Assembly: GCA_036768485.1 (NCBI GenBank) | Contig: JAVLUZ010000623.1 | Coordinates: 278,556 to 342,555 of the forward strand | DNA length: 64,000 nucleotides | Source: Mermis nigrescens | Lineage: Eukaryota > Nematoda > Enoplea > Mermithida > Mermithidae | Direction of reading: 5' to 3' | Part shown: positions 51,761 to 63,010 of the stretch, one piece after another | How positions within the stretch are numbered: position 1 is the stretch's first letter | How the letters are laid out: each line of letters opens with the position of its first letter | Translations under genes and position numbers: made by a program | The notes under the pieces: model-generated | The model's input: only the letters and a program-made list of their open reading frames with translations | The model's database searches: none | What the model was told of the DNA's origin: nothing

Positions 51761-52799
51761 CATCTGCGTTAATTGTAATCACCGGAAAAAATAACTTAGT
51801 CTGTATTTACGGAAAAATCAACATAGGTCAATAGGACCATACGTTCACGACTTGAAAAACGACGCAATTCTGGCGGTCCATATCTCAGAATTTTCCGGAA
51901 GTTGAAAAGAGCCAAAGGAATTTGAAGTAGAAAACGTCATGGCATTTGTCATCGAATTAATATTAGTTGCCATTAAAAAATTAAAATCATTAGAAGAATA
52001 AAAAAATTGAATTTTACGATTCGCTGGATTTTTTTGAATTCCAGTGGTTTATACCCTGCAGCAATCCAAACATATATACCGTCTAAAAATTCTGGTTGGT
52101 TTCTGCTCCGCGTTTCAACTCAGGGTTCAAGCAGAGTACGATAATCCAAGCTTGTACACTTACCCGATTACTTATCCATATCTCAATTATTTCTACGCGC
52201 CTGTTCTAGAATAAAAATTTTTTTGTTGTAATATCGACACCTGTGATTTGCTCTATATCCAAAATTGTCGCAGGTTTAATAACCGCGAATATTATGTGTA
52301 TATTAATAGGTGTAAGATTCAAATCCATTTATGAAAAATGCTAGGTTCGCAGTTAGCTTATGCATACCACAATTTGATATCTGTGGAAATGAATGTCAAA
52401 GTGATATTTGCAGAATAAATGCAGGTTCAATCGCAGATAAATGTAGCAATCGGTAGACATCGGCAAAGCTTGTCTTATATAATTTCGTTTTTTTTACTTT
52501 CTGTGCTAAATACTTCATGAGCCAACTCGATTTTGTGTCGTGCCTAAAGATAAGCAATGAATTGCTCCTAACGCGTTGTCTAGAAAAATGCCAGTAATTT
52601 ACAAAGCTTAGACTAAAGGTTTACAGTATGACCGGTGCAGGGGGTATCTGCTGGGACATTATAATTTGTATGTATAAAATTTGTAAATTTTCTGGCAAAT
52701 TCTTGTTTTTGACCTGGGAGTCTATATCCTTAACCATACATTTTATTGTGTATATTGCATTGTTGCAGTGTGTCAGGGAGTCTTCCTATTATTATCATC
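51761..52799. other. Intergenic, no gene seen
   Basis: AT-rich sequence without supported exons. Confidence 0.5.
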
Positions 52800-53425
52800 A
52801 TAGAGATGCATAGAATGACCAGTCTGGAGAAAGTCACAACCTGGGGAGTGGGGAGAATTAATCAGAGAACTTTTTCGAGTCACCTTAATTGCCTCAAAAA
52901 CGGGGTGGTTTGGTAGGTGCGTAAAACCTATGTTAATCCCCATTTTTGCGGATCATTTCAAGCAATGCTGTAAATAAATTTTATTATTTTTTATTTCGAC
53001 CTTTATTTTGTCTCACTTTCCCCTGAAATTCCCCAATATTTCAATTTTTAGGGTCCAAATTCCCCACGCTACCCTCAAAGCGTTTCTTTCCGACTATCAG
53101 GAGTGCACATTTAGTCTAGTTCTTCTAGTCGATTGCAGTCAATTGACACCATAGGTGCACCGATGGCCAATCTGGGGGTGAGCCGGCCTGAGGGTCAAGA
53201 AATGAGATTTTATGGGCGAAAATGATCCCAAAAACTGGTATAAGCGCTAAAATTGTTTTAAAACTACTTTTAACTCCGTTTCTGGTCAATTAAAGGCACT
53301 TGTTTAGAAAAAAATTTCAATTCCTTTCATTTTCGGCCTTCACTTTGCCTAAGTTTTCCTAAAAAATGTCTCATTTTTCCATTCTGGGGGTCTTGACCCC
53401 CATACGCCTCATATGCATGTCTGGT
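52800..53425 (+). repeat. Two family C MITE copies
   Basis: Copy at 52805-53070 (ATGACCAGTCTGGAGAAAG ... AATTCCCCACGC) and copy at 53148-53425 (GATGGCCAATCTGGGGGTGAG ... CATATGCATGTCTGG). The second is better preserved; its flanks TTGACACC and TTGACAGT agree in 6 of 8 bases. Confidence 0.6.
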
Positions 53426-53929
53426 TGACAGTATGCTTATAAACAATCGACACGGTGCCTAAGGGTATTTGTAGACATGTAGAAATAGTTTGTCAAGCTG
53501 CACTTCTTTGATTGCAAATGAGACCTGCGATGGTAATTCATCTGAACTCTTCATTCGCAGCGTCTTGCACTTTGCTCAGCTTTTGGAAGTGTTTTCAGGG
53601 ATTAGGAGTTTGAAGCCCTACATATGAAATAGAAAGTTCTAAAAATAATTAGGCGAAAGTAGAATTAAAATTTTCAAAAATTTATTTATTGGAACTTAAA
53701 ATTTTTACGTATTCGGAATAATCTAAAAATCGTGATATTACGGCTATGTCAAATTAATACGCGTTAACTAGATCATTTCAATGGCTTCTACTGTTGAGCT
53801 TTTCACCTCTAACTGAATCTAGGTCAGAGCTGGCCATCAGTAAATCATTGTGCGATGGCCGCAACAACTTTCTCGTATTTTTATTAAAAAAAACACATGC
53901 TTCGGCTGCAAATAATTGTCAATTGACAG

Positions 53930-54345
53930 GGAGGGCGGGGGGGCCGCCTCCTATCGTCAAAAAATATTTTGGCGCAATAAAGATTTGTATGTTTGATGAT
54001 TTGAGTCATTTCTATAACGATTATTCAAAGTTTTCCAGCGCCTAGCGCTGGGTATATGACTTTCTCGATCCTCTGAAGACTTTATTTTTACGTCAAAAGA
54101 GTTGTTTATGTACAGAGCATGGATTTTTTAGCTCTGTGTATTTTTTAGTGCTTTGTGTCGATTTAAGCACTAACTTTGCGCATTTCTCGTAAAAATTTTC
54201 GAGAAATTTCTGCCTTTTTCAGATCACAAATGATTTTGTCTATCAAAATACGGCGAAAAACGACACTTAAGCATAATGGGCAGATTTTTTGGACAATTTT
54301 TACTCTATTAGAAAAATTTGAAGTCACGCGCACGCCCCCTCCCCG
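53930..54345 (+). repeat. GGCGG-type MITE remnant
   Basis: GACAGGGAGGGCGGGGGGGCC followed by CGTCAAAAAATATTTTGGCGC parallels the start of the element at 27274, and the interior keeps its order (TTCTCGTAAAAATTTTCGAG). Confidence 0.45.
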
Positions 54346-55240
54346 TCAGAAAATTCCGATTTCACAAGTGCTTCTGAAATATGATTACAAAAATTCTAAT
54401 GATTCTGAATCCTGAGCATATTTTCGAGAAAAGCTTACTACACGTATGTATATTGCAATTATACCGAAGTGGCTAAAAATATTGCGGAGGGAATAACTGA
54501 TAGAGGTTTTGCGTAGATGAGTCCGAAGAATGCTTTCAACAAAAAACAACTGTCAAAAAGTAGAACCGATAAACATACATTAATATTTTGCATTCCATTA
54601 TCTTACAACCCAAGTGATTATTATCATTAATTGTTTCGATCTGATGATGCATTTCACTAAAATCTGAGCATTTTTTTGAAATCCGCATTATTTAATATAG
54701 ACTTAAACTATAGGCATATTCTATAGGAATGGCACAGTATGCTTCGATGTCCTTGATGAAATTTTACGATGCTCTTCCACCTTTCAAGATTATAAATAGA
54801 ACGTATTTTGGATACAAAACCGTGGCAGATATCGAAAATTTTAGAATATTTATTTAGGGAATAATCTAAACATATATCATACTAGGTACCTACTATCGAT
54901 ACTGTGAAGTTCACCCGATATAAAAATTAGTTATATGGTCTGACTTGCGAAACTCCCTGGTGCAGACATCAAAGATAAAAGTCAATATAATTATGTTTTT
55001 TTATAAGTTTCGGTGAGGCCTATTGATAAGAGTTATCGGCCGGATTGGCAGGTTTTAGGGAGAAGGAATTTTTCAGGAAAATACCACAAACTGACGGAAA
55101 TTTAAGCGAATTATAAGGAGTGGCTTAGACGATTTAGCAGTTATGGTACAGCTATTTTGTGCACGTTGCCCTTTCTTTCTTTTGCTATGCGGTAAATTGT
55201 GACAAATTTATTTTTTATACATGTCTTCATAATTGTAACC
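54346..55240. other. Intergenic, no gene seen
   Basis: AT-rich. A 42-codon frame at 54730-54855 starts MAQYASMSLMKFYDALPP; too short and unsupported to call. Confidence 0.45.
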
Positions 55241-55244
55241 ATAC

Positions 55245-55510
55245 ATGCACATGGAGGGAGGAAGGGTTTAAATGGTCCAAAATTATGCTTTTTCGGGCTA
55301 AAACGACCTCAAAAACCGGTATAAGCGCTATAATAGTGTTAAAACTAATTTAGTATACAATTTCTAGTCAATTTAAAGTAATTTTGAGGGAAAGATTAGT
55401 TTTTCATCAATTTTTTGCCTTCATTTGGCCTCATTTTCCCGAGAGCATTCGCAGTCTTTTTAATTCTAGGTTTAGACCCCCTGAATCCCCCCAACTGAAT
55501 ATCTGGTCTA
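55245..55510 (+). repeat. Family C MITE
   Basis: CATGCACATGGAGGGAGG at the left, then GGGCTAAAACGACCTCAAAAAC and CGGTATAAGCGCTATAATAG, ending CCCCCCAACTGAATATCTGG. Confidence 0.55.
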
Positions 55511-56099
55511 AACCCTAAGAATCTAAAAAATGTGAAATTTTCTGGGAAAATGGGGGCAAAATGAGAGCTAAAATTTGATAAAAATTAGAAATTTTTGTAA
55601 AAGTGCAGTCGACCGTCCCCCAAGGACTGACATTTTTTATCCATCTCCATTTTTGGAAAAAACATGCTTATTTAGGCCAACGTCATATAATTTTTAGCCG
55701 TTCAGTCCAAAAAATAAACTCATTCATCCCACTGAAAGTTGTTAAGTACCACAGCCCAAAATTTAGAGCTGTCATGTAGTATTATTTTTAAATCCTTTAT
55801 TTTTAGTCCTGCTCAAAACTATCATTTTTAGTCCTGCTCAAATTCCTTCTTCTAAAAATTTTCCAGTTTACGAATATATGCAATATGCTATTATTTACGA
55901 GTATGTATGCAGAATTGACATTGATTTTCTAGCTGTCAGCTTTGTCGGCGAAAGCGTTGGTTTTTTCGACTCGCTTGCAAGTAAAGAAAATTTTATGTTG
56001 AATGCATTGCATTAAGTTATATTAAATTATCTTGAATTGTATTGAATAACTAAAGTCTATATTACATGATTTCTGCAATATAAATCGTAATGAAATGAA

Positions 56100-56340
56100 G
56101 GAATAAGGTAGAAATGAAGCTCTTTGAAATTAAAATTTAAAATCTCTTTCTCTCTAAAAAATTAAAACCTTATTCAAGTAATTAAACTAAAACTCTAAAT
56201 TTTAGAGTTAAAATTATCTTTTATATTTTTAATTAATTTTAAAATTAAAACTCCAACATTAAAATTAAATTGAGTCTATTGTTTTGTTTAAATTAAAAAT
56301 TAATTTTAATTAAAGATTAAAACTCTCTTTTCAAACTTAA
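56100..56340. repeat. AAATTAAAACTC low-complexity tract
   Basis: Imperfect repeats of AAAATTAAAACTC and its complement, including the palindrome AACTCTAAATTTTAGAGTT. Confidence 0.75.
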
Positions 56341-56418
56341 ACGGGATGTCGTAAATGCTGAAAATATATTTACGAAAGTACGTTTGCGTTTGAGAAAGTA
56401 CGATAATCGAGTTATTAC

Positions 56419-56668
56419 CACACATGGGCGTGGGGGTTTGGGGGGTATGCACCCACTTCCCCCCAGAAATCAAAATAACCCCCAGAAAATTTTTTTTTGC
56501 TTTAGCAATTTTTGATGCCATTGGATAGTACTTGACGAGAAACGTCGAAAAATGGTATTTTTTTCGCCATACAACCACTTTTAAGACCATTTTTTGACCT
56601 TTGAAAATTTTTCACCCTCCCCCCAGAAATTTTTTCACCCCCCAGAATTTCGGTGTTGCCCACCTATG
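56419..56668 (-). mobile_element. hAT-type MITE family A, copy 8
   Basis: Ends CACACATGGGC and GCCCACCTATG with exact 8-bp duplication GTTATTAC at 56411-56418 and 56669-56676. The interior is more diverged than copies 1-7, yet the duplication is intact. Confidence 0.9.
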
Positions 56669-57163
56669 GTTATTACCAACGTTTTGCTCAGTCTATTCGA
56701 TCCGTTTCAAAATTAGACGGTTATTCTAATCAATCTGACAGAAGAGGAAAAATCCTGTCTCCAAAGTTAACTTAAAATAGGCCTTTTTGGCTTTTAGGGA
56801 GCCAGGCATTCCTCGCTTAACACTTTATTTTTTATCGTTTCCTTTTACTATTCTTAAATAAAAATCAATTTAACTTCAAATGCATAACCAAATGAGAATT
56901 TTAGGATAAAATCCTAAACATAGATTCGAAACGTAAAGTTAGGTCTCAGTTTCTGTCCCTTTGTCTTCTCACACGTCAATTTTTCGTATGAGTGAAACCT
57001 TCTCATCTGGCTCTGACCTACAACATCTTGATTTTCTGAGAATTGCAAATACAGAAAGTAAAAAATAAAATACGACATAAGTCAACGTATAATTGCTTTA
57101 TATGTAAAAAATAGAAGGTGTGAAATCAAATACAAGATATAAACGCAGTTTCGCTGAGTTTTA

Positions 57164-57218
57164 ATGCCTGTTTCCATCTTCTTAGCTTTTTATCACGTTC
57201 ATTCGTATAATTCAGCAA
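57164..57218 (+). CDS. Gene 4 exon 1 (possible signal peptide)
   Basis: 54 coding bases plus one, donor gtcacg (weak). The same frame stays open well beyond this donor, and other donors in it give different phases, so this edge is uncertain. Confidence 0.35.
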
Positions 57219-58329
57219 GTCACGCAGAAAAGGTGAAAAAGTTATTAGAGGATTTCACACAGAAAACTGCGCTTCTACTATCGCTTGTATGGCATTTAAA
57301 AAATGATTATTATTTTTTGTTTAAATTGTTGAATTTCAATTTGAGGTCTATTTAATTTTGAACTGAGCATTCCGACGAAAGATGATCCTCCACCACAACC
57401 CCAGCAGCCTATGGTGCCGCTTTATCAGCCTTTTTTGCCGTACAGAGATTCACAAAGACGTGATACGCCTGCTAGAGATCAAGCCGCATAGTAATTATAT
57501 TTGCTAGATAAATGGTTGTAATGAGTTTTGGGCTTCATGCTATAAAGCTTAAATCTTATTATTCCGGAGAATTCTGTTTATGACGAAGAAAATTTTTTAT
57601 TTTATTTTGAGTTTTTTAATGTCAATAAAAAGGGTTCGTTAAGAAGTTTATAAATGGTTTTCTTCAGCCTCTACCTTCAATTTTTGGTCTTTTACCAAGT
57701 CCGTTTCCCAGAATTTTAGCTCTGCTCGTACGTGATTTTGTCTAAATTTCACAGAATTAGTCAGAACGCAAAAGCATTCTATTTTTATCGATCTATTCTA
57801 TGCAAATATGTTACTTCATCTGTTTTTTGCATGAAGTTGCGAATAAAAAACTGATTAACAATTTCATTGTTTTTACCTTTGAAATTTTTTAGACGGCGGC
57901 CCCTAAGAATTCCAGCTTTACTCGTACCTGATTTTCACAGAATTGGACAGAATTTAAATATTCTGCGAAGCAAAAACATTCTGTTACATTCAAGAATTTA
58001 TTCTATACAAATATAGGGCTTCAACGGCTTTTTTTTGTATGAATTGGTAAATTAAAAAATCGGCGCTGGCAATTTCAGTGCATCTGAGTACTTTTTTGAA
58101 TTTTTCGTTTATCTATCATGGAAAAGTGTTTTTCGCATAAATCAGCCGATTAAAGTCAATGTGCTATAAATTATGATTTAAAAGCATTTTTTTGCAAAAA
58201 AATGATTTGGTCCATCAAAAAATTTTAAGCTCGCAGCCTGTGTTTCCGTATGCTTGGTCAATGCCGCAGCAACAACCGCAAAAGAACAAAGAAGTCAAAG
58301 TTAAATTTGGTATAGGGCAAACACCGTGA
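57164..58329 (+). CDS. Gene 4: short divergent family member, 3-exon model
   Basis: Exons 57164-57218, 57382-57490 and 58230-58329 give 88 codons (87 aa plus stop). Proposed N terminus MPVSIFLAFYHVHSYNSA, then DPPPQPQQPMVPLYQPFLPY and RDSQRRDTPARDQAA, then SQPVFPYAWSMPQQQPQ and KNKEVKVKFGIGQTP. Phases 1 and 2 match genes 1-3, and KVKFGIG recalls the F-x-I/L-x-F module. The final CCG TGA could instead be a phase-2 donor (CC|gtgagg) as at the same place in genes 1-3, but no tail exon was found downstream. No Met/Gly repeat exon is present. First exon and acceptor choices are tentative; it could be a decayed copy. Confidence 0.5.
57382..57490 (+). CDS. Gene 4 exon 2 (Pro/Gln-rich)
   Basis: Reads DPPPQPQQPMVPLYQPFLPY and on to ARDQAA, donor gtaatt at 57491 in phase 2. 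Composition clearly differs from the flanking AT-rich DNA. An acceptor at 57367 would add IPTKD. Confidence 0.6.
57700..58090 (+). repeat. Diverged tandem duplication in gene 4 intron 2
   Basis: Two stretches of about 170 bp (57715-57870 and 57905-58080) share the order CTCGTACGTGATTTT / CTCGTACCTGATTTT, CACAGAATT, CAAAAGCATTCT / AAAAACATTCT, CTATGCAAATAT / CTATACAAATAT. Confidence 0.6.
58230..58329 (+). CDS. Gene 4 exon 3
   Basis: Reads SQPVFPYAWSMPQQQPQKNK and ends KVKFGIGQTP. The acceptor is AATTTTAAG (58229), chosen by phase; the nearby CTCGCAG (58236) would need phase 0. Confidence 0.58.
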
Positions 58330-58476
58330 GGAGAATTTTTATTATAAACCTATTTTAATTCTCCCCGAATTGTGTTGTTTGACCATTTGCTTGCACAAAT
58401 GTCTATATTTTCTCTATTTTAACCCTCTATTTTCCGTTTCGTATCGAAAAAATAGCAGCGAGTATGTTCTTGTCTA

Positions 58477-58482
58477 AATAAA
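58477..58482 (+). promoter_or_regulatory. Possible gene 4 polyadenylation signal
   Basis: AATAAA about 150 bp after the TGA at 58327. It supports, weakly, a transcript ending here. Confidence 0.35.
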
Positions 58483-58552
58483 TTGAGTTTTTTATCTATA
58501 TCCATTGAAAGTTAGGTTCTTTCATTGTTAGATAAAAATGAGGTCTGCTGAC

Positions 58553-58942
58553 CATACGTGTTCTGGGGGGTCTGACCTCCCAGAAAGGCAACTGATTCCC
58601 CCTTCGCAAAATGACTGACACCCCAGACTTGTCAATTTTTCGTAAAAATTGTAGAAAGTGTGCTGCTTTAAGCGTTTTTAGCTCCTTTTTAGCTCAAAAA
58701 TCTCAAATTTTCGACGCTTCGCGCCGTACAAACATTTTTTGACTATATTTTGAACTATTCACATAATTTTTATTTTTTTAAAATTTTTCCATGTCTTTAT
58801 GCTCTAGAAAGTACCAGTATTGTCTGAAACGTCGAAAAACATTGTTTTTGACGTATACCTATCATTTATAGACTAAAAAAAGGCAATTTTTAAAAAAATT
58901 TTTGGGTCTGACCTTCCAGAATTCACATGTTGTACATGTATG
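58553..58942 (+). mobile_element. hAT-type MITE family D, best copy
   Basis: 390 bp from CATACGTGTTCTGGGG to GTACATGTATG with exact 8-bp duplication CTGCTGAC at 58545-58552 and 58943-58950. Contains the palindrome core CGACGCTTCGCGCCG and CTCTAGAAAGTACCAG, which define this family elsewhere in the window. Confidence 0.88.
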
Positions 58943-58950
58943 CTGCTGAC

Positions 58951-59965
58951 CGTTTCAAACGGTCGGTTAAGCCCTTTGAAACTGACTCAACCTTTTAAGT
59001 ACCGTACGAAATTGTATGCACTAAGTTTGGAACATGTGGATGAATTTTATTTGATTTCTTTTAATTCTAATTTCGCACCATTTTTTCTTAATAATTTTGC
59101 TTTCCGTCATATAAAACTTAATAACAGAAATACACGTGAAACGCTGAAGACTCCCTAACCCATAAAGGGATATTCTTTATGAAAAAGCAGACAAAATTAG
59201 TGCCAAAAATGAACGAAAATTAAAATATTTCGCCAAAGTCCTTCTATTCGATTAAAATTATAGCGAATGAAGATTTAGTATGAGATGATTTAATTTGCTA
59301 CTTTTCTTAAAGGCTAGCCTTTTGTATTCTTATTTTATCGCTCACTGGTTCACATCCGTCTTAGACACTTTAATTTCAAGTCAAGTGCTCGTATTTGAAA
59401 ACTAGGCGCTTTTTCTAATTTGTTAACCATTCCTTTATGAAAAACTTCATGGTATTTCATACTCACATAATAAATTTATTTCCTTGTTAGAAGTTCGTTT
59501 TTATTTCAGAATTTATTTTATTGATACAAATTTTCTATACGTCATCAGCGTGTGCTGCATGCTAACTAATTTTAACTCGATTGAAACTATAATTGTTCAA
59601 AAGTTGGATGTATTTAAAATATAATGACGTAAACGGAATTGTGTTATTTACTCACGTACAAACATGGGTGTGGGTTTGAGGAAGTATAGACCCCAGAATC
59701 TAGTAGACCCCCAAAAGTCGATAGATTCCAGAATTAAATTCTTGGCATTTTTGAGATTTTTCCAGTTTTAAACCAACTCAGACCACAGAATTTAGTCGCT
59801 GCCCATGTATGCTTTTACATAGTCTCAAAGAGCTAAAAAACTTTCAATAAAATACTCTTAACTCTTCTATCAATGAATAATTTCCTGTTTCTGGCATCAC
59901 ACGACCAACAATGAATGGTATCATTCGTAGCTGCACTGTTCTGAAATTATTCATTAATACACTAA
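58951..59965. other. Intergenic, no gene seen
   Basis: Near 59165-59260 a scrap of family C (GCCAAAAATGAACGAAAATT). A G-rich MITE remnant at 59663-59812 (ACATGGGTGTGGGTTTGAGG ... CTGCCCATGTATG). Confidence 0.5.
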
Positions 59966-60985
59966 CTAGCACAGAAAAATGCTCCGATGGAACAAAAAAG
60001 ATGAATATACTTGGACTTGTGGATTATTATGGATGTAAAAGGAGGGGACTAGGAAAAAGCTACCTAAAGTCGCAAAATCTGCTAAAAATTACACTTTCTC
60101 CAAGCAACGCAAAAAATCGAAGTATATTCTGCAGCCTCTAAAAAAATCTTTTTTAAATAATGTTCAAAGTTTCAGATAAGAGTGTATTAACGAAATCTAT
60201 AATATTTATTTTTTTTAATTGCTGGCAAGTAGCAACGCTAACTAGCTTCGTATCCTGATTAACAGAAAACTAAGTGGTATTGTATTTAAAGTTGTTTTAT
60301 TTTGAGCATTAAAGCAAGCAAAGCAGGGGCTGATTGATTAGTGCACACAATCGTTAAGGGCATGCTAGTCATACGTGGGCAGCAAGAAAATTCTGGGGGG
60401 GGTGCAAGATTTTTTTGAAGGTCGAAATATGGCCTTAAAAATGGTGGTATGGCGATAAAAACACCATTTTTCGACGTTTCTCATCAAGCACTATCCATTG
60501 GCATCAAAAAATTGCGAAAAAAACGAAAAAAATTTTCAAAAATTGAATTCTGGGGGGGGTATTTTGATTTCTGGGGGGGTATTTTGGTTTCTGGGGGTGC
60601 ATACCCCTACAAACCCCTACGCCCAGGTGTGATGCTAGTGTACCTACATTTAGTCTGTTTCAAGTCAACTTACGCGTATCTACTGTTTTAAACCATTCAT
60701 TCAATTGGCTTAGAAAGACTGTTAGTTTACTCAACATCATTGTCCATTGCTACTGCATAGCTAATGTGCTACTTTTTCAATCATTTTATGGTTAAATATT
60801 AATTTTAATGTGTAGGCCGCAGAATATACTTCGATTTTTTGCGTTGCTTGGAGAAAGTGTAATTTTTAGCAGATTTTGCGACTTTAGGTAGCTTTTTCCT
60901 AGTCCCCTCCTTTTACATCCATAATAATCCACAAGTCCAAGTATATTCATCTTTTTTGTTCCATCGGAGCATTTTTCTTTGCTAG
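59966..60985 (+). mobile_element. Long-TIR element family B, copy 5, carrying nested MITE
   Basis: Inverted arms of about 180 bp (59966-60140 and 60815-60985), starting CTAGCACAGAAAAATGCTCC and ending AGCATTTTTCTTTGCTAG. The centre equals copy 4 in reverse, interrupted by the family A MITE at 60370-60631. Confidence 0.88.
60370..60631 (+). mobile_element. hAT-type MITE family A, copy 7, nested
   Basis: Ends CATACGTGGGC and GCCCAGGTGTG, exact 8-bp duplication ATGCTAGT at 60362-60369 and 60632-60639. The empty site GCATGCTAGTGTACC is preserved in family B copy 4, a direct proof of the 8-bp duplication. Confidence 0.96.
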
Positions 60986-60999
60986 TACCCCACTTTTAA

Positions 61000-61560
61000 T
61001 TAGTATGATTAGAGAACATCAGTCAGTAAACACATACAGTAACATGCCATTATAATGACAGCAGTCCAAGAACACGGAAAACAATAATGTTCTCAACATC
61101 AGCATTATCCTTTTCAAACAAGACAACCTTACATTATTTTAACAGATCAAAGTTTTTCAGCATTAACTCTAGGCAAATATCAAGTGTAAGGAACACTAAC
61201 GCTCAGATTTGGAAGTAAAATAAATTTGTAGTATAAACTACATTTAACAACAAATGATTAGTGCAAACTTCACACAACTACTAGGTGTAGAGAAAACTAA
61301 TAGTCAGATTCTCAATTCTGATTTTACGTAGAACATTTTGAAAAAATTAAGCTTCCGCAATACTCTAGAACAAGAGTTGAGTTAATAGGCAGTTAAACTT
61401 TACACAACCACAGAGTTCAAAGAAAATTTCAGTCGGATTCGTAATTCTGATATTACGATCAACATTTATGAAAAAATTAAGTCTCCACAATGGCCCAAGG
61501 ACAAGTAAATATCAGATGTGTTAACGTAGACTCAAGCTACGTTCACTTCGCTTACTTAAC
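61000..61560 (+). repeat. GTGTAAAG-type repeat block
   Basis: Shares TTCGTAATCTGA-like phrases, AACATTTATGAAAAAATTAAG and TTTACACAACCAC with the other blocks, but is more diverged. Confidence 0.45.
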
Positions 61561-62690
61561 CATAATCTCAAGCTTATGCGCTCACACGGGGGTTCTCGCC
61601 CTTTTTAGGAGGTCGATCACCAGCCGGCGATTCGGGGGGTAAGCGGCCCAGCCTATTCAAGGTAGCCCGTCCCTCTACGCACGCACCTAGTGAAACTTAC
61701 TTATTTAACCCCTTTGAGATTAAGTACCTAATTAAAGTAAGTTCCCCGGAAACCTGATTGAGGGCTCAAAAATATTATTAATTAATTTGTTTTGGACCGA
61801 ATTCCGGTGCTTGAAAATATTAAGGGTTCCTAAGTATAGTGTAGCACAAGGACAGAATTCAACAGCACGGAAATTCAACCGTTAATTAAATAATTAATTT
61901 TTACAATATTTTTTCGACAGTAAAATTATGAAGCAATTAAAAAGCGACAGCATGGAGGATACATGCTGCTGACCGTCGTGTTACGCTAATCGGATAAAAT
62001 CAAACAATATTACTAAACAAGGGCACAAAGCCCTGCCAAAGGCATACAACAACTGATGCCAATTTGCACAAACACGACGAGTTCTGCAGCCTAGCAGATA
62101 AAAGGGCACGTACGGAGTCTGCTCACGTACGGCGATGAAAAGGAAAAAATATACGCTCAGCGCGGAAGCTGGCGGAGAGGCTCTCAGGCTCAAAAGCTAA
62201 TTGTAAAATGTAAAATCTTAAAGTGCCGTCAAAACTGCGCTCGCACGCAGTTTTAACTGACGCGGAAAAAGAGGCGTAACAACACGAACCAAGAGATATG
62301 AAAAGGATCTATGAATACGACAATAGGCCTATGGGCAAAAGCTTACGGTAAAGGTATGTACAAACGAGACAGGCACAAATTTGAGGCACACACATATGAT
62401 CTTTTAAAACACGTAAGATATGATAACACACATACCAATTTGTACTCAAGTCGCATTAAGCCCGAGTGCCCATTTTCCTATCCCGGATTTTGATTGAAAA
62501 TATGTGTGGGAAAGGAATTAAAAATATGATAATTTTTAGGGGAAGGTGGTCCCGGGCGACTCGCTTAAGCGTTGCGCTTAACGGTCGTGTACGTGCGCAT
62601 GGAAATTGAGCACAAGAATGCACATCTGGGGCAATCAATCGGTTTTTTTTCATCTGTTTCAAAAAAACCTAAACCGATTTTTTTCCCAAA
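61561..62690. other. GC-richer unique segment, no gene seen
   Basis: 61575-61690 is unusually GC-rich (GGAGGTCGATCACCAGCCGG, GGGTAAGCGGCCCAGCC). A perfect hairpin AAAACTGCG / CGCAGTTTT lies at about 62230-62253. No open frame is convincing. Confidence 0.45.
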
Positions 62691-62699
62691 AAATTTTTC

Positions 62700-63010
62700 A
62701 GTGTAAAGTTTACAAACATAAGTTACAAACGTACTACAATCAACGGGCTACAAACTGGCCCAAACCGAATTTATTTACACTTAACTTTCTCTGTTCAGAA
62801 GTCGGGAGAGGTCGGATAGGATAAAAATAAAGTACTTTTTAAGGGGTGGCGAACAAAAATATGGACAAACACGTATTTTTCGCTGTCCACCACATTGTAA
62901 ACTTTAAAAATCTGAACTGAACGCCCCATTGAGTGTAAATAAATTCGGCTTGGGCCAGTTTGTAGCCCTTTGATTGTAGTACGTTTGTATGTGCCAAACT
63001 TATGTTCCTC
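62700..63010. repeat. Long inverted repeat (~65-bp arms)
   Basis: The arm at 62717-62782 (containing CGTACTACAATCAACGGGCT and GGCCCAAACCGAATTTATTT) is mirrored at 62931-63004 with few mismatches, around a spacer of about 150 bp. Confidence 0.82.

Noticed and set aside
59167..59250. Possible missing tail exon of gene 4 (GDILYEKADKIS...)
   Set aside because: The DIL match is fortuitous: the bases are part of a degraded family C MITE (GCCAAAAATGAACGAAAATT), and the remaining residues do not fit the tail pattern.
61981..62193. Minus-strand 70-codon frame in the GC-richer segment
   Set aside because: No domain, no splice context and no support beyond being open; the local higher GC content makes chance frames more likely.
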